NCBI GenBank assembly: GCA_018343915.1
Contig: JABRWF010000003.1
Coordinates: 3,534,001 to 3,598,000 of the forward strand
Source: Agroathelia rolfsii
Lineage: Eukaryota; Basidiomycota; Agaricomycetes; Amylocorticiales; Amylocorticiaceae
DNA length: 64,000 bases
Direction of reading: 5' to 3'
Shown here piece after piece: positions 36,949 through 49,333 of this stretch. Numbering within the stretch: the first letter of the stretch is position 1; every line of letters begins with the position of its first letter. The notes below the pieces were generated by a model. It saw nothing but the letters and a program-made list of their open reading frames with translations, did no database searches and had not been told where the DNA came from. Position numbers and translations under genes: made by a program.

Positions 36949-39181
36949 AATCAATACCTTTCGTGCGGAAAGTATCGCAAAATTTCTGGTTGCTTGCTAC
37001 CATTGTGACATCACCGTTGATCCGAGGCGTAACAATGTATTAATCATATCAAGGGACCATCCTTCATACTACTTTGTATCAGATATATTATATTCGCGTG
37101 CAAAGAGACTAATAGACATTCTCGAATTACATTTCAGGACTACTAGATAACAATTAAATGATAAATACGAAGAACTTGCCCATATCTTCACAATATTACC
37201 AGTATGATTAGTTTCGAAAGCCTTTGCCGACTACACGAGCTTTTTTCGATAGGACTGCTAGTACTTCAGAGGAGAGAAAGCTATATGCATCAACAATGTG
37301 ATGGTGACCTACTACATAGACTACTTACTCACCCTGATGGTTTGCTTCTTGTGCCGGCCTCACTCCTCGCGTTGCCACCCCTCTCCCCCTCCCCGGAGCA
37401 TCCTGATCTGCCCAACACTATTCCGATCGGCCTCATTGCTACTACTGACCACGCTACCCTTGCTACTATCTCCGTCGTCACTGCCGGCGGTACTATGAAT
37501 GCGCTAGCGCGCGTGCAGTGATTATCCCGCCACCGTATGCGCACTATTTCAATTACTCATTTAATAAAAACATATGTTTCGATGTATGCCAGTGATGAAT
37601 AAATATGAAATATATTTCTCCGGCAAATAACATGCTAAAGCACATTATCGGCCTCTGAGTAAAGTAAAAATACTTTGAATGAAGAGAGTTACGGTATTGT
37701 CAATAATATGACTGAAGGTTGGGGTTGTGCCAGCGGTCCCGCCACTCAGACCGTTTCCGAGTTAGACCGCACTTTAACCCTAAAATTAATGAAGGTGTAA
37801 CAAGGGAACTCATAGGTACCTCAAACATACACTTGGTATATCCTGTTTGGGGTACAACGTGATTGAAAAGCCTGCTTGTATAAGTGTTCCTCCGCCATTC
37901 ACTGAGAGCCATGCAGGGTGTTGTAGCCGACCGCAGATTAACACGCTTGCCAGTTACGAGAACTCCCCCATTTCCGGTGGCAGACGGCCTGCGGGGCGGG
38001 GGAGAATGAAGCTACTGCGGCGAGTATTAATTGTTCCGCAGTGCCATAATATCGACCCTTTTAACTCAAGCTGTTGATTGAATTGCATCGTATATCCGGG
38101 GTCGCAAAAATCCCAAATTGGCTGCAATGATACCTGAAATCCAACAAACCGAAAGAATAGCATTTCTAACACTAGAGGTTTTGACTTATCTGCCGAATCA
38201 AGAGGGTAAGAGTAAAGCCTCTATAGAAGGTACACCTAGGGATCAATCAATAACGTAATTGACTCTATTCTGCGAATGTGGTGTAATAGGATTAAGAGGA
38301 TGTGGTCACCAAGGATCCCGAATTGTAAGCGAAAAGGGAGCGTGGAGAGACCTCGAGACATAATTGTACATTGTATGGGCGAGCAATCGTTATCACAGGG
38401 CCGTAAAAATACCGACGGACGAACAGAGTGGGCGGCAGCGGCCAATAGAGCGCCTCCGAGTGGGCGGCATTTTGATACTGTCTGAACCAGTTGGCAGATA
38501 GTGGCAGTCCGTCATCGGAGAGGCGCATTGGCACTGCTTTATGTAAAAAGAAAAATAGTTGAACGCCGGAAGTTCGGAGAGAATACAACACCTAGCCTTC
38601 CGGTGCCTATTTGGACGAATCTCCTGAATCCGTAAAATCTCTCTTTCATCCTGCTAAGTACCGATATAGTGAATGTTCAAGAAACGCCTGTTTTGTGGTT
38701 TTTGTGTTGAAAGACTAATACGAGATGTATCTGTACAGCCTTTTAGTGAGTGAATGATCGGCTAACAAAACCCTGCACTCCGGTTTGAGCAAATGAGGAG
38801 AGGGAGCATTCAAACCCCTCAAAGCCCATAACGCCAAGACAATTTATGGGCCATGCATGAGTGCAAGAGGGGTTACTGGCAAACAGGGGCTATAGCACTA
38901 ACCATCCCTGGCATGAATGTGCCGTAAACTCTGGCCTCAATTCAAATGTTGGTGGCGCCGCCGTCACTTCTCCAACTGAAGTTCTCCTGACCTTCTGTTG
39001 TTCTCTTGATTCTCCTTTGTCCATCGATTATCTCTAATACTGCTTATGGCAAAAATGTGCCTAGAAATTTGCCCCCCCCTTTTCTATAAAATAGTCCGAA
39101 CTCTCACTTCCGCAGACTCCGCCTCATTTTCTTCCCGTCTTTTCTACTACTGCCATCATCGCCCAGATCTCAGAGACTGGG
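36949..39181. other. Spacer between permease copies 1 and 2
   Basis: About 2.2 kb without a supported gene. No permease fragment or transposon end was recognised. The right end holds the copy 2 promoter. Confidence 0.55.
39085..39092 (+). promoter_or_regulatory. TATA box of permease copy 2
   Basis: TATAAAAT lies about 90 bases before the ATG at 39182, after a short C-run. I did not find an equally good match upstream of copy 1, so promoters of the copies differ. Confidence 0.5.
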
Positions 39182-41830
39182 ATGGCTACCGAATCAAGCA
39201 GTAACTTTGACGCTGAAAAGCAATTCGATTTGCTCAAGCAAGAGAAGATTGTATTGCACCTCTTCCTCAATTGAGCTTGTCATAGTTCCTAATCAATCGT
39301 CATGACAGAACCTCAATGGAGGCGACCAGACTACTTCGCGTGAGGGAAAGCTGCAACGTAAGCTACAGGCCCGTCACATAGCGATGGTGGGTGCCAGGAC
39401 TTGTATTTTACACCAGCCTAGGCACTTACAAAAGAAAAATAATAGATCTCAATTGGTGGGACTATTGGCACCGGTTTGTTCGTAGGCAGTGGAGAAGCAT
39501 TGGCTAAGGGGTGAGTTGATCTTATTTTATCTTGTCCAGATATTAATTGATTATTGTGCGATTGCAGCGGTCGTGCGTATTTCACAGGACTATTTGTAGC
39601 CTTCTGCTTAACCGCTCATGCTAATATTATCAGCCGTTGGTCTATTACTCGGATATCTTATTATGGGTCTTGTCGTCTATAGGTGATTGCCAATTTGGGG
39701 CTCATTTCAATCATGTATGAATCATGGTGTCCATATTCTAGCATGATGGTCGCTTTAGGAGAAATGTCAGCAATGTATCCTCTCTCGGGCAGTTTCGCCT
39801 ACTATGCAACAAGATGGTTGGATCCTGCATTAGGTTTTGCTCTAGGTTATAACTACTGGTTTTGTTGGGCCATGAGTCGTAAGTTTTTCTTCACTCTACA
39901 TAATATATTCAAATCTTACCTTTTCGTTAGTCCCCACCGAGATCACAGCTGCGTATGTTAAGCACATCATCCCTCGAACTATATTCAATATACTGAGCCA
40001 TCCGTAGCGCAATTGTTATAAGTTACTGGGACTCTACAACGACACCAGCCGCCTGGATTACTATCTTCATCGTAGTCACATTACTCATCAACTTGTATGT
40101 TGTTGCATACACTTTCACCCTTTTGTCAGGCCAATCACTATCTTTCGAACAGTGCCGGCGTTAGGTACTATGGTGAAGCCGAATTCTGGTTCTCATTTAT
40201 CAAAGTTACCACAATTGTCGGCTTGATCATTCTTGGGATTGTTCTCGACCTTGGTGGTGGGCCAAACCACGACCGGATTGGTTTCAGATACTGGAAGAAC
40301 CCAGGGGCATTTAATCAGTACAATGGTATTGGAGGCCCCAAAGGCCGCTTCTTAGGTTTGTTAAACTTCACCTGAAGATCTTTCCTATATAGATTCGTTA
40401 ATAATTCATCTGCGTAGCATTCTGGGCAACATTGGTTACCGCCGCATTCTCTTATAATGGTACCGAAATCGTCGCCCTGGCGGCTAGTGAAGCGGAAGAT
40501 CCGAGAAGGACTGTTCCCAAGGCCATCCGTCGCGTCTTTTACCGCATCGTTGTGAGTTGGAACGAATCATTAGAATATAAATTTGTCTCAAGTAAATGAT
40601 ACGACAGCTCTTCTACGTTGGTGGTGTCGTGGTAATCGGATGGCTGGTCCCCTATAACAACAAGCAGCTGCTATCAGGCTCAAGCAATGCCTCTGCGTCA
40701 CCTTTCGTCATCGCTATCGAGAACGCTGGCATCAAAGTTTTGCCCTCGATCATCAACGCGGTGATCCTGATTTCTGGTTCGTCATTCTTCTTGATGATGT
40801 GATGACATCCTCTGCACTCTATCACTAACATATCTGCATCATTGTAGCATTCTCCGCCGGTAACTCTGACTTGTATGCATCTTCGCGCATGCTTTACGGC
40901 CTCGCTACTTCCAAGCAAGCACCTGAGTTTTTCCGCAAGGTGACCAAGGCCGGTCTACCAATCAATGGTATGTTTCTTCTTCCTTTTTCCTCTTGTAGCA
41001 TATAATCATGTTGAATTCGACGAAAAGCCGTGGCGGTGTCATCGTTGTTTGCCTTCCTCTCCTATCTGAACGTGGCGAGCGGTCCTTCGAGAGTGTTCAA
41101 CTGGTTCGCAAACATTATTTCCATTACTGGAATGATTTGTGAGTTTCATTGTTCGTATTGATATCTTAGTCTATTCATTAAGTACGCCCTTTCAAAATAG
41201 CATGGTCTTTGATTCTCATCACGTACGAGACTTTACAGGGGGAGGAAGAATGCACATTAACTGATGATCTGATTATATCCGCAGATATTTACGCTTTCGT
41301 GCAGGCACGACATATCATGGCATTGATCGCAGTAAATTCCCTTACCGGGCACCATTCCAGCCTTATCTATCATACTTTGGCATCGTGATGATCTTGTTAA
41401 TCATCATCTTCAACGGCTTTGCTGTCTTTTTGAATGTTTGTTCAATATCTTCCTCCTCGTGTACTGGACGCTGATTGTATGGATCGATTATCTAGGATAG
41501 CTGGGATACAGCATCGTTTATTGACTCTTACATCATTCTCCCCATCTTTGCCATTCTATGGATGGGTTGGAGGCTTGCAAGAAAGTCACGGATAGTACCG
41601 CTTGAAGAGATGGACTTTGTTACTGGCCTTCGGGAGCTGGACGAGGAAGACAAAAGGCTGGAGGCTGCTCGTTCGCAGGAGCCGCGGCCGTGGTATGTTA
41701 GGGTATGGAATTGGATCAGTAAGTGGACAATTTAAGCCTCCCCCCCCCCCCCCCCCAATCCGGATCTCGTCTTTTATCGAGAGTCATAACTATTGTTCCT
41801 CATGCTAACTGAATTTTTCTGTCAGTGTAA
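39182..41830 (+). CDS. Amino acid permease, tandem copy 2 (AAT/YAT family)
   Basis: Starts [20 protein letters not shown]. It has the same exon plan and about the same length as copy 1, with very similar sequence in most helices ([57 protein letters not shown]). It is closer to copy 1 than to copy 3, for example [19 protein letters not shown]. Helix 6 differs: [18 protein letters not shown], with Asn replacing the Ile of SYIGTE and LVT replacing FLN. Residues here usually line the substrate site, so a shifted substrate range is plausible. The 5-nt microexon is at 39568-39572. The final intron contains a run of 17 C (41740-41756), and the last exon again supplies only TG plus the stop at 41828. 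No frame break was found, so it reads as functional. Confidence 0.9.
39568..39572 (+). other. 5-nt microexon of permease 2
   Basis: Bases CGGTC between acceptor GCAG and donor GTGCGT, completing Gly-Gly-Pro before [11 protein letters not shown]. Confidence 0.75.
41740..41756 (+). repeat. Poly-C run in last intron of permease 2
   Basis: Seventeen consecutive C bases shortly after the donor of the last intron. Such a run is unusual in this AT-leaning intron set and prone to length change and sequencing error. Confidence 0.85.
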
Positions 41831-44375
41831 AATTGGCTATTGGTTGCTTGCTACGATTGTGTACTACTGTCACCATTATCATTCGAGACACATCACATAT
41901 ATCGTGTTATATCGTATACAGGGACCCATTATCTGCACTACTTCGAACCAGCTGTACATTCACAAAAAAAAAATGGGGGCAAACAATCCCTCTAATTGTA
42001 TTTCAGTACTAACGAGTAAATAATGAATACAACCACATTGATTTATCTTGTTATTCATCTTAACTAGAACAAGATTTGTCTATGGACGACAAAGCAATGT
42101 CTAAACCGATCAGTGTATGCGTGCGCATATATAGAGGTAATAGTTGTCTGGAAATCGGACATGAGTATTGCTTGAGCTCTGGTATGTAATTGAGTAAATG
42201 AAGATTTTTGAGAGATGGAAACACGACCTTGTGAATACCTGGGTTCCGCAAAAAAAAAAAACGGGTTTTATTGTTTCGTGTTATCATAGCAATCTTTTAA
42301 CTCAAAGAGTCTTTTCTATGCCAAGTCTAGACGGCAGACGTCAAATAAACCTTATAATAAGATGGGGTAGTTTGTAACCTAGGTCACGGGTGTATTATCG
42401 ATCATGACTTAGCAGGATGGACAGATAACGAAAACCCGAAGCGATCAGAACGCAAACAGTAGTATTGAGTATAGGCCTAGTGCGTCTCTTGCCGCAAGAT
42501 TTAATTGGGTAAGAGTGAACTCTTTCGGAGTGCACCGACAGAAGAAGGAAAGTAAGCGATAATCGTGATTCATAGATGTTGGAAATAAATTGAAATAGCA
42601 CATGACCGATGACGAAGAGATGAGCGCCTTTACGCGAGCATTATATAAAGCACTTGCTTCAGGTGATCATAGCGGTTTTTTTTTTTTTGATAGGTATACA
42701 TACATTTCGGGCATTATACCTACAGCCTAAGCGAGTCTTGAGTTCAGGAAGAAGGCCCCTCATTGCCAAAGTGCTGCTAGTGCATTTAGTCGACAATTGT
42801 TCCAGATATATCAGCGATCATGCGTCATTAAACACTCTCTAGTTCCGCATCCATGAAGAATCATTGACGAAAGCACTGAACAATGACGGACACAGGACAG
42901 AACAACGAAGAAGAGAAGTAAGTTGAAGATCAGGAGGAGAGTGCGGAGAGTGCGAATCCGCCGACACGACATTCGAATCCGTTCGATTGGAGCCTGAGCC
43001 GGGTTAAGTCGGAACCGTCCCGGACCGCCGATGATGCCGGTAATGGTCTAGTCTAAAGTTTTGGAATGTAGTGATGCCATGACCACGGAGCAGAAGAGGA
43101 GCGAGCTCCCTGTGCCAGGATAAGAAGAAGCGACGGATAATATCGGTAGTTTTAGGCCTAAGAACATGGGCCATGGGCAAGTAGATTTGATGGGCTTTCG
43201 GGAGCGAAGTAAGACGAGAAGGCGAAAACGATGGTTGAGCGGTGTTCCTCGTCAATTTCATTGAACGCTCAGGATAGAGGAAGTCTTACTCTACTTCAAG
43301 CAACGGATTTGGGAAGCGTATCGGAAAGGCGCTTATAGAGATTACATGTACAGATACGGGCGCCGCCGCGCTGACACAAGAACATGAAAAAAAAAAAAGG
43401 AATCATGAACACCATTCGTAGTTTTCTGCCGTAAGGGATGATGCGGTGACGCAGCACTGACACTAGACGACAGGAGGTGTTGACGTGCTGGTAAGCGAGA
43501 GTAGGATTCAAGTTGCCCGATACATGAATTGCAGCTGCCGGGCTGCACATTGCTGAAGGAGTTATTGTAACAGAATGAATGCAGACGCTGTGCTGTTTAT
43601 CTCTTTATTCTATTACTTCTGTCCCTGTTCTAATAGATGAGTGACAGTAGTGCCTGATGCCAGCAAGGAGACTGGTGCTGGTCCCTTTCTCAGAGAAGCC
43701 ACCTGGGCGACAATCAGGCATCACACAGGAACATATTCTGCGACAGAGCCATGGTAATGATGAGACATAGGCTCCTGCACGCGCACACGAGCAGCTTCGA
43801 ATGATGGTGATTTTATGAATTGGGTCCATAGGGTGCCTTCTGACTATAGCTCGCTTATCTGACTACGAAATGTCATACTTGGCTTGATATTCTATAGAGT
43901 ATCCATCAGGATGCACATGCAACGGTGGTCACTTGCCATTTTCGAGCAGTGTTACTCTGCAGGCAAAAAGTGCTCCGTTGGATGATGATCCGGGGGTATC
44001 AAGAATGAACGAGAGACTTTTTTTTTTTTTTTTTTTTTTTGAAAACAGTGTCTATGGGAAAATAAAATTCGGGCCGTTTGGGGATACAAAACAATGACGA
44101 GAGAAACTGCAATCCAAGCGAAATTGAAAATGGCGAGGAGGAAAAAAAGAAATCAGCGTTGGCCGGAGCAATTTGGGAACGGAAGATTTGGTATTTGCCA
44201 CAGGCACAAGATGCTGCGATCATTCGTCTGTTGCCTGGCACTCTGTTATCGCATCCCGGCTGCTCCGCATAGATAAGCGACTGCCCTTCTCTGAAATAAG
44301 CCCTCCTCTGGCTCCACTCCCCCCTGAGTCGCTGCAGCATCCTCTCCTCCTCCCCCCCATCTGCCATCTTTTCTC
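41831..44375. other. Spacer between permease copies 2 and 3
   Basis: About 2.5 kb without a supported gene. Contains a T-run of about 22 bases at 44019-44040. Minus-strand frames at 43004-43261 and 43605-43829 match nothing I know. Confidence 0.55.
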
Positions 44376-46972
44376 ATGGCTACCAAAATCGAGAGAGAAT
44401 ACGACGCTGAGAAGCAATCAGGAGGCTCCTTCGACCAGAATGGCCCCAAAGATGAGCTTGCAGCCGTTCACACAGGGCAGTTGCACCGTAAGCTCAAGGC
44501 TCGCCATATTGCCATGGTTTGTGTGCCTTCATGGACATCCATATTCCCCTTTGTTTTTCTCACCGATGTGCATATAATCCAGATTTCCATTGGCGGTACA
44601 ATTGGTACAGGTCTTTTCGTAGGTAGTGGTGAAGCATTGGCCAACGGGTGAGCTTGACATGAATTTTTGGATCTGGCTGAAACTGACGTCCTCTGATAGT
44701 GGTCGTAAGTACCCCATCTTTTTGCACAGGGGCAAAATGTAAACTGGATATTCTAATGCCTTCTCCAGCTGTTGGTCTTTTGTTGGGTTATCTCATCATG
44801 GGAACAATTGTATACAGGTGAGTTTCTTGAAATGATCAACTCTGAGTCGGCACATTTCTCACAATATATGCGTACATATGTAGCATGATGGTCGCACTGG
44901 GCGAAATGTCGGCCATGTATCCTTTGGCTGGTAGTTTCTCGTACTATGCAACACGATGGCTGGATCCAGCTTTGGGTTTTGCACTTGGTTACAACTACTG
45001 GTACTCTTGGGCCGTCACTCGTATGTCCGCCCCGCAATTTTTTTCCTTGTATCTTTCGCTTATACCGTTTTTCCCAGTCCCAACCGAAATCACGGCCGCG
45101 TACGTCTCAATTTATTTTTGATTATCACCCTTTCTATATCCTGAGAGTCCCGTTTAGCGCTATCGTCATCTCCTATTGGGATAAGACAACGACTCCGGCC
45201 GCGTGGATCACCATTTTCATTGGCGTGATCTTGTTCATCAACTTGTGAGCACTCAGGCGCACGGCTCCAATCGGCCGATATATATTCATGGATCTACCAT
45301 TTTACAGTGCTGGCGTCCGATGGTACGGTGAAGCAGAATTCTGGTTCTCGTTTATCAAAGTAACCACCATCGTCGGCTTGATCATCCTCGGTCTCATCCT
45401 CGACCTCGGTGGTGGACCGAACCACGATCGTATCGGTTTCCGATACTGGAAGAACCCTGGCCCTTTCAACCAATTCAATGGTATTCAAGGCGCCAAGGGC
45501 CGTTTCTTGGGTATGGTCATGTTTCTGGAGACGTTGAACGTCATTTCACCGATTTATTGACCATTTTCTTAATGTGCAGCTTTCTGGGCAACCTTCCTCA
45601 ACGCTGCATTCTCCTATATCGGTACCGAGATTGTCGCCATGGCTGCTAGTGAAGCCGAGAACCCAAGGAGGAATGTTCCTAAGGCTATTCGTCGTGTTTT
45701 CTACCGTATCTTGGTATGTAATAAATGATTCGCATGAGCTTATATATCGTTTCTGACTTCCTCACAGCTCTTTTATATTGGTGGTGTCTGGATAGTTGGC
45801 TGGCTGGTCCCTTACACCAACCCAAACCTTCTGTCAGACTCAGGGAATGCATCGGCTTCACCTTTCGTCATTGCTATCCAGAACGCCGGGATCAAGGTCT
45901 TACCCTCGATTATCAACGCAGTTGTCCTGATTTCCGGTTTGTTCTCCCCCTCCTATGCCCTTGAACCGACACTAATAAGATGCTATTACATAGCCTTCTC
46001 TGCCGGGAATTCTGATTTGTATGCATCCTCACGTATGCTTTACGGTGTTGCTGTTTCCAACCAAGCACCCCGCTTTGTGCGCAAGGTAACCAAGTCTGGT
46101 TTGCCAATCAGTGGTACGTGTTTCTTTCCTATCTACAAACTAGAAAAAAAATTGATTCGCTGTTACTTTAAGCTGTCGCTGTTACATCTTTATTCGCCTT
46201 CCTCGCATATCTAAATGTCTCCAGTGGCCCTTCGACCGTCTTCAACTGGTTCGTCAGTCTTACATCTATCACAGGCTTAATTGGTAAGAGTCTTTTTTTT
46301 ATTTCAATTTTATTTTATACCTATACCCATAATTTTTGTAATCCTCATTCTAACGGGATGTTTTCCATTTGAACAGCATGGCTCATGATCCTCATTACGT
46401 ATGTCTTCCTTGATGTTGAGATCCCACATTATTCCCATTCTCAAATTGACACCCTACAGCTATGTGCGCTTCCGTGCTGGTCTCGCCCACCAAGGAATTG
46501 ATCGTAGCAAGTTCCCATATCGGGCGCCGTTCCAGCCCTACCTGTCCTACTTTGGTATCGTTATGATTTCGTTGATCATTTTCTTCAACGGATTCGCCGT
46601 CTTCTTGAAGGTTCGTTTCCTCTAATGATCTCAGTACCCCGGAGTACGTATAATAATGACCTGCTCTTCAGGGAGGTTGGGACACTGCGACATTCATCAC
46701 TTCGTATATCACTATCATCATCTTTATTATCCTCTGGCTCGGATGGAAGTTTTACCATAAGACTCATGTTATCTCTCTGGACGAGATGGACTTTGTCTCC
46801 GGTATCCGCGAACTAGATGAGGAGGATGCCAAGTTCGCTGCTACTAATGAGGAGCCCCATACTTGGTACATGAAGCTCTGGCATTGGATTAGTAAGTGTT
46901 GTCTTTTTTTTTAATAGTAGTTTCGCTGTTATTTGATCCGTTGCTGACTTACGCCGCTTTGCCTCAGTGTAA
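44376..46972 (+). CDS. Amino acid permease, tandem copy 3 (AAT/YAT family)
   Basis: Starts MATKIEREYDAEKQSGGSFD and shares the exon plan of copies 1 and 2. It is the most divergent of the three: [22 protein letters not shown]-free tail with WHWIM as last residues, and SRMLYGVAVSNQAPRF. Core motifs are intact: [74 protein letters not shown], and [20 protein letters not shown]. Predicted plasma-membrane amino-acid/proton symporter with twelve helices and cytosolic ends. The 5-nt microexon is at 44700-44704, and a small exon near 45080-45103 encodes VPTEITAA. The final coding bases TG and stop (46970) are on their own exon. The greater distance suggests copy 3 split first and copies 1 and 2 arose later. 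Confidence 0.92.
44700..44704 (+). other. 5-nt microexon of permease 3
   Basis: Bases TGGTC between acceptor GATAG and donor GTAAGT; with the flanking GG and CT they give Gly-Gly-Pro. Confidence 0.75.
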
Positions 46973-47585
46973 ATTCGCCATGAGCTGTGTTGTAGTTGAT
47001 TATGATGGACCTCTTCAATCTGTTCATTCACCCTGAGAGAGAAGATAAAGAGGCTATTTATTTTGTTTAATGGATGATAAAGTACCCGCTTTTGTTTTTA
47101 CCTACCCCAACTTTTTTTGTATAGGCATACCCACCCCATCCCATCGACGACTTATTGCTGTCTTTTCATATATGCACCTAATGTATCTAATTCATTTTTA
47201 TCACACTATCCAAAAATGTCATGGGGTGTTGCCTTGGATTGAGTTCAAAAATGCAAATAGACATGCAGTTTATCCCCTATCTATCTCTCTGCCCCATTGG
47301 CTCAACAAGTGATTAGCACGGTGTAGCTTGTGCTATGATGTCCGATTAGAGGATTCCCATGGGCGTCGAAGCTTGGTCGCACGCGGATTGGGAGGCTTGG
47401 GGATGCATCATCGCCCTATTCGCACGCTGTATGGATTTATAGCGCGTGCAACATTCTTGCCATATAATTACACTTAGTATATTATCTTCCTGCCGCTACT
47501 GTGATTGACTACTTGAACCTGAATTCTGACCTCTCAGAGCCGGCAGCGTCATAACATCTCCCTCATTGACTTATATACACAAAAA
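46973..47585. promoter_or_regulatory. 3' flank of permease 3 and promoter of the reductase gene
   Basis: No gene seen. A TTATATAC element near 47571-47578 is almost at the reductase ATG (47586) and is probably not a working TATA box. Confidence 0.4.
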
Positions 47586-49101
47586 ATGACTCTCCTCGCA
47601 CCGACTTTAAAGTCGTCCTGGGTAGCGCTCGTACTTGCCAAGGAATACCCTATCTTCTCCAGCCTGCTCCTCCTGCTTGGCTCGTTGACAGTGGCACAAG
47701 TCGCGTTCAAGACGCTCTATATCTTTGCACAGACGTTTTTGTTGTCGGGGACTAGTGTAAGCCTTCTATCCCATTGCTAGTCGTCTTGTTTCCTTTTTTT
47801 TCACAATGGTCATACGGAATGTTACAAGATGGACTGACAATGAACATAATCTAGCTGAAGAAATTCGGTGCTAAGAAGGGTGCATGGGCAGGTATGTGCC
47901 ATGTTTACTGTGGCTTGGATGCACATGAATTCAGTCATCGTCCTTCTTCGAGAACCATGTTCTTAATCTGTCTTTTCTCGTTTTCTAGTCGTCACTGGCG
48001 CTTCGGACGGTATCGGCCAGGAGTTCGCTCTCCAGCTGGCGAAAGCCGGCTTTAACATCCTCCTCGTTGCCCGCAACAAGACTGCGTTGGAGGGTACTGC
48101 CGCCAAGATTGGTTCGTAAAGTCTAGGATTATGTGCTCTCGGTTATTTGTCATACTTAGGAGCGAACAATGTAGCCGAGAAAACGGGCTCAAGCGTACAG
48201 ACTTTGATTTCGTTGATTGATTTTTCAAAGAAAGATGAGGCTGCGTATGAGCAATTTGCAAAGACATGTGAAGGGTTGGATATTGGTGTGCTTGGTGGGT
48301 TGCATGATATACGCGCTTTGCTACCCTTGAAAGTGTTAAACTCACTGTTGTATCTTTTTCTCTCTCTCCTCGCTCATTAGTCAACAACGTTGGTAAATCC
48401 CACGAAATGCCTGTCTACTTCTGGGACACGCCTCAACAGGAAATCGACGATATTCTGACGATCAACATCAATGCTACTCTCCGTGTGACGTCGATCGTTC
48501 TTCCTCAGCTGATTTCCAAGTTCGTGATGTTGACCAAACATTCAAAAATAAAATGGACTTTAAATTAATATGCTGCATCCTCTTTATCTGCAGGAAACGC
48601 GGTCTTGTCCTCAACATTGGCTCGTTTGCAGGCGCAGTGCCTTCGCCTATGCTTGCGACCTACTCCGGATCCAAGGCGTTCCTGGCAACATGGTCGAGTG
48701 CTCTTGCTGAGGAAGTTAGAAAGGATAATATCACCGTCGAGCACGTCAACACTTACTTTGTCGTACGTTTTGTATTTTTTTTTCTGGACTCTCCCACCTC
48801 TGTTCTCAAAATTCCTGTCTTGTAGGTTTCCAAAATGTCCAAAATCCGCCGCTCTTCGCCTCTCGTACCGACAGCTTCGTCCTATGTGCGCTCTGTACTC
48901 GATAAGGTCGGTCTCCCCGTCGGCGCTGCATTCAGTGGACGCCCGGGGACGTCAACGCCCTTCTGGACGCATTCCCTCGCAGACTGGGCACTCAACCTGC
49001 TCGTGAGCAAGGGTCTGATGGTGTCGTACACACACGGTATGCACAAGGATATTCGTAAGAGGGCGTTGAAGAAGAAGGAGCGTGAGGCTAAGCAGCAGTA
49101 G
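47586..49101 (+). CDS. Very-long-chain 3-oxoacyl-CoA reductase (Ifa38/KAR-like)
   Basis: Starts [20 protein letters not shown] and ends EREAKQQ. An N-terminal membrane helix ([18 protein letters not shown]) precedes a Rossmann short-chain dehydrogenase fold. The nucleotide loop is [10 protein letters not shown], followed by the cofactor-support block [14 protein letters not shown]. The catalytic Ser is in LNIGSFAG and the Tyr/Lys pair in YSGSKAF. The tail [20 protein letters not shown] and a C-terminal Lys/Arg-rich stretch match the ER-bound 3-ketoacyl-CoA reductases. These reduce 3-ketoacyl-CoA with NADPH in fatty-acid elongation for sphingolipids. Length is about 340 residues, normal for the family. 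The basic tail could retain it in the ER. The gene converges on the EthD gene with about 230 bases between stop codons. Confidence 0.92.
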
Positions 49102-49333
49102 AGGTCCCAGTCTTTTCTTTCTTTCTTTTCTGCTGGCATTCTCAGGCTATGGGCTCTTATTTATATCGTTCCGTGGATTAGTAGGATAGATGTACTACAT
49201 TGTTGTCTCTAGTGGGAAACACGCCACAAATAATCTGCCTTTACTGTCCTTCTTTGTCCTCCAAATATGCCCTTTCTAAATATATATAAAAAGAAAGAAA
49301 GAAAAATCAACCCTGCTCTGCGCTAGCTGTGTA

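Noticed and set aside
36948..37043. Extended C-terminus of permease 1 by reading through the last intron
   Set aside because: The conserved donor and acceptor and the matching arrangement in copies 2 and 3 favour the spliced short end as the main product. Kept only as a possible retained-intron form.
43004..43829. Minus-strand frames between permease 2 and 3
   Set aside because: Short, with no introns that would extend them, no domain and no promoter signal; treated as chance.
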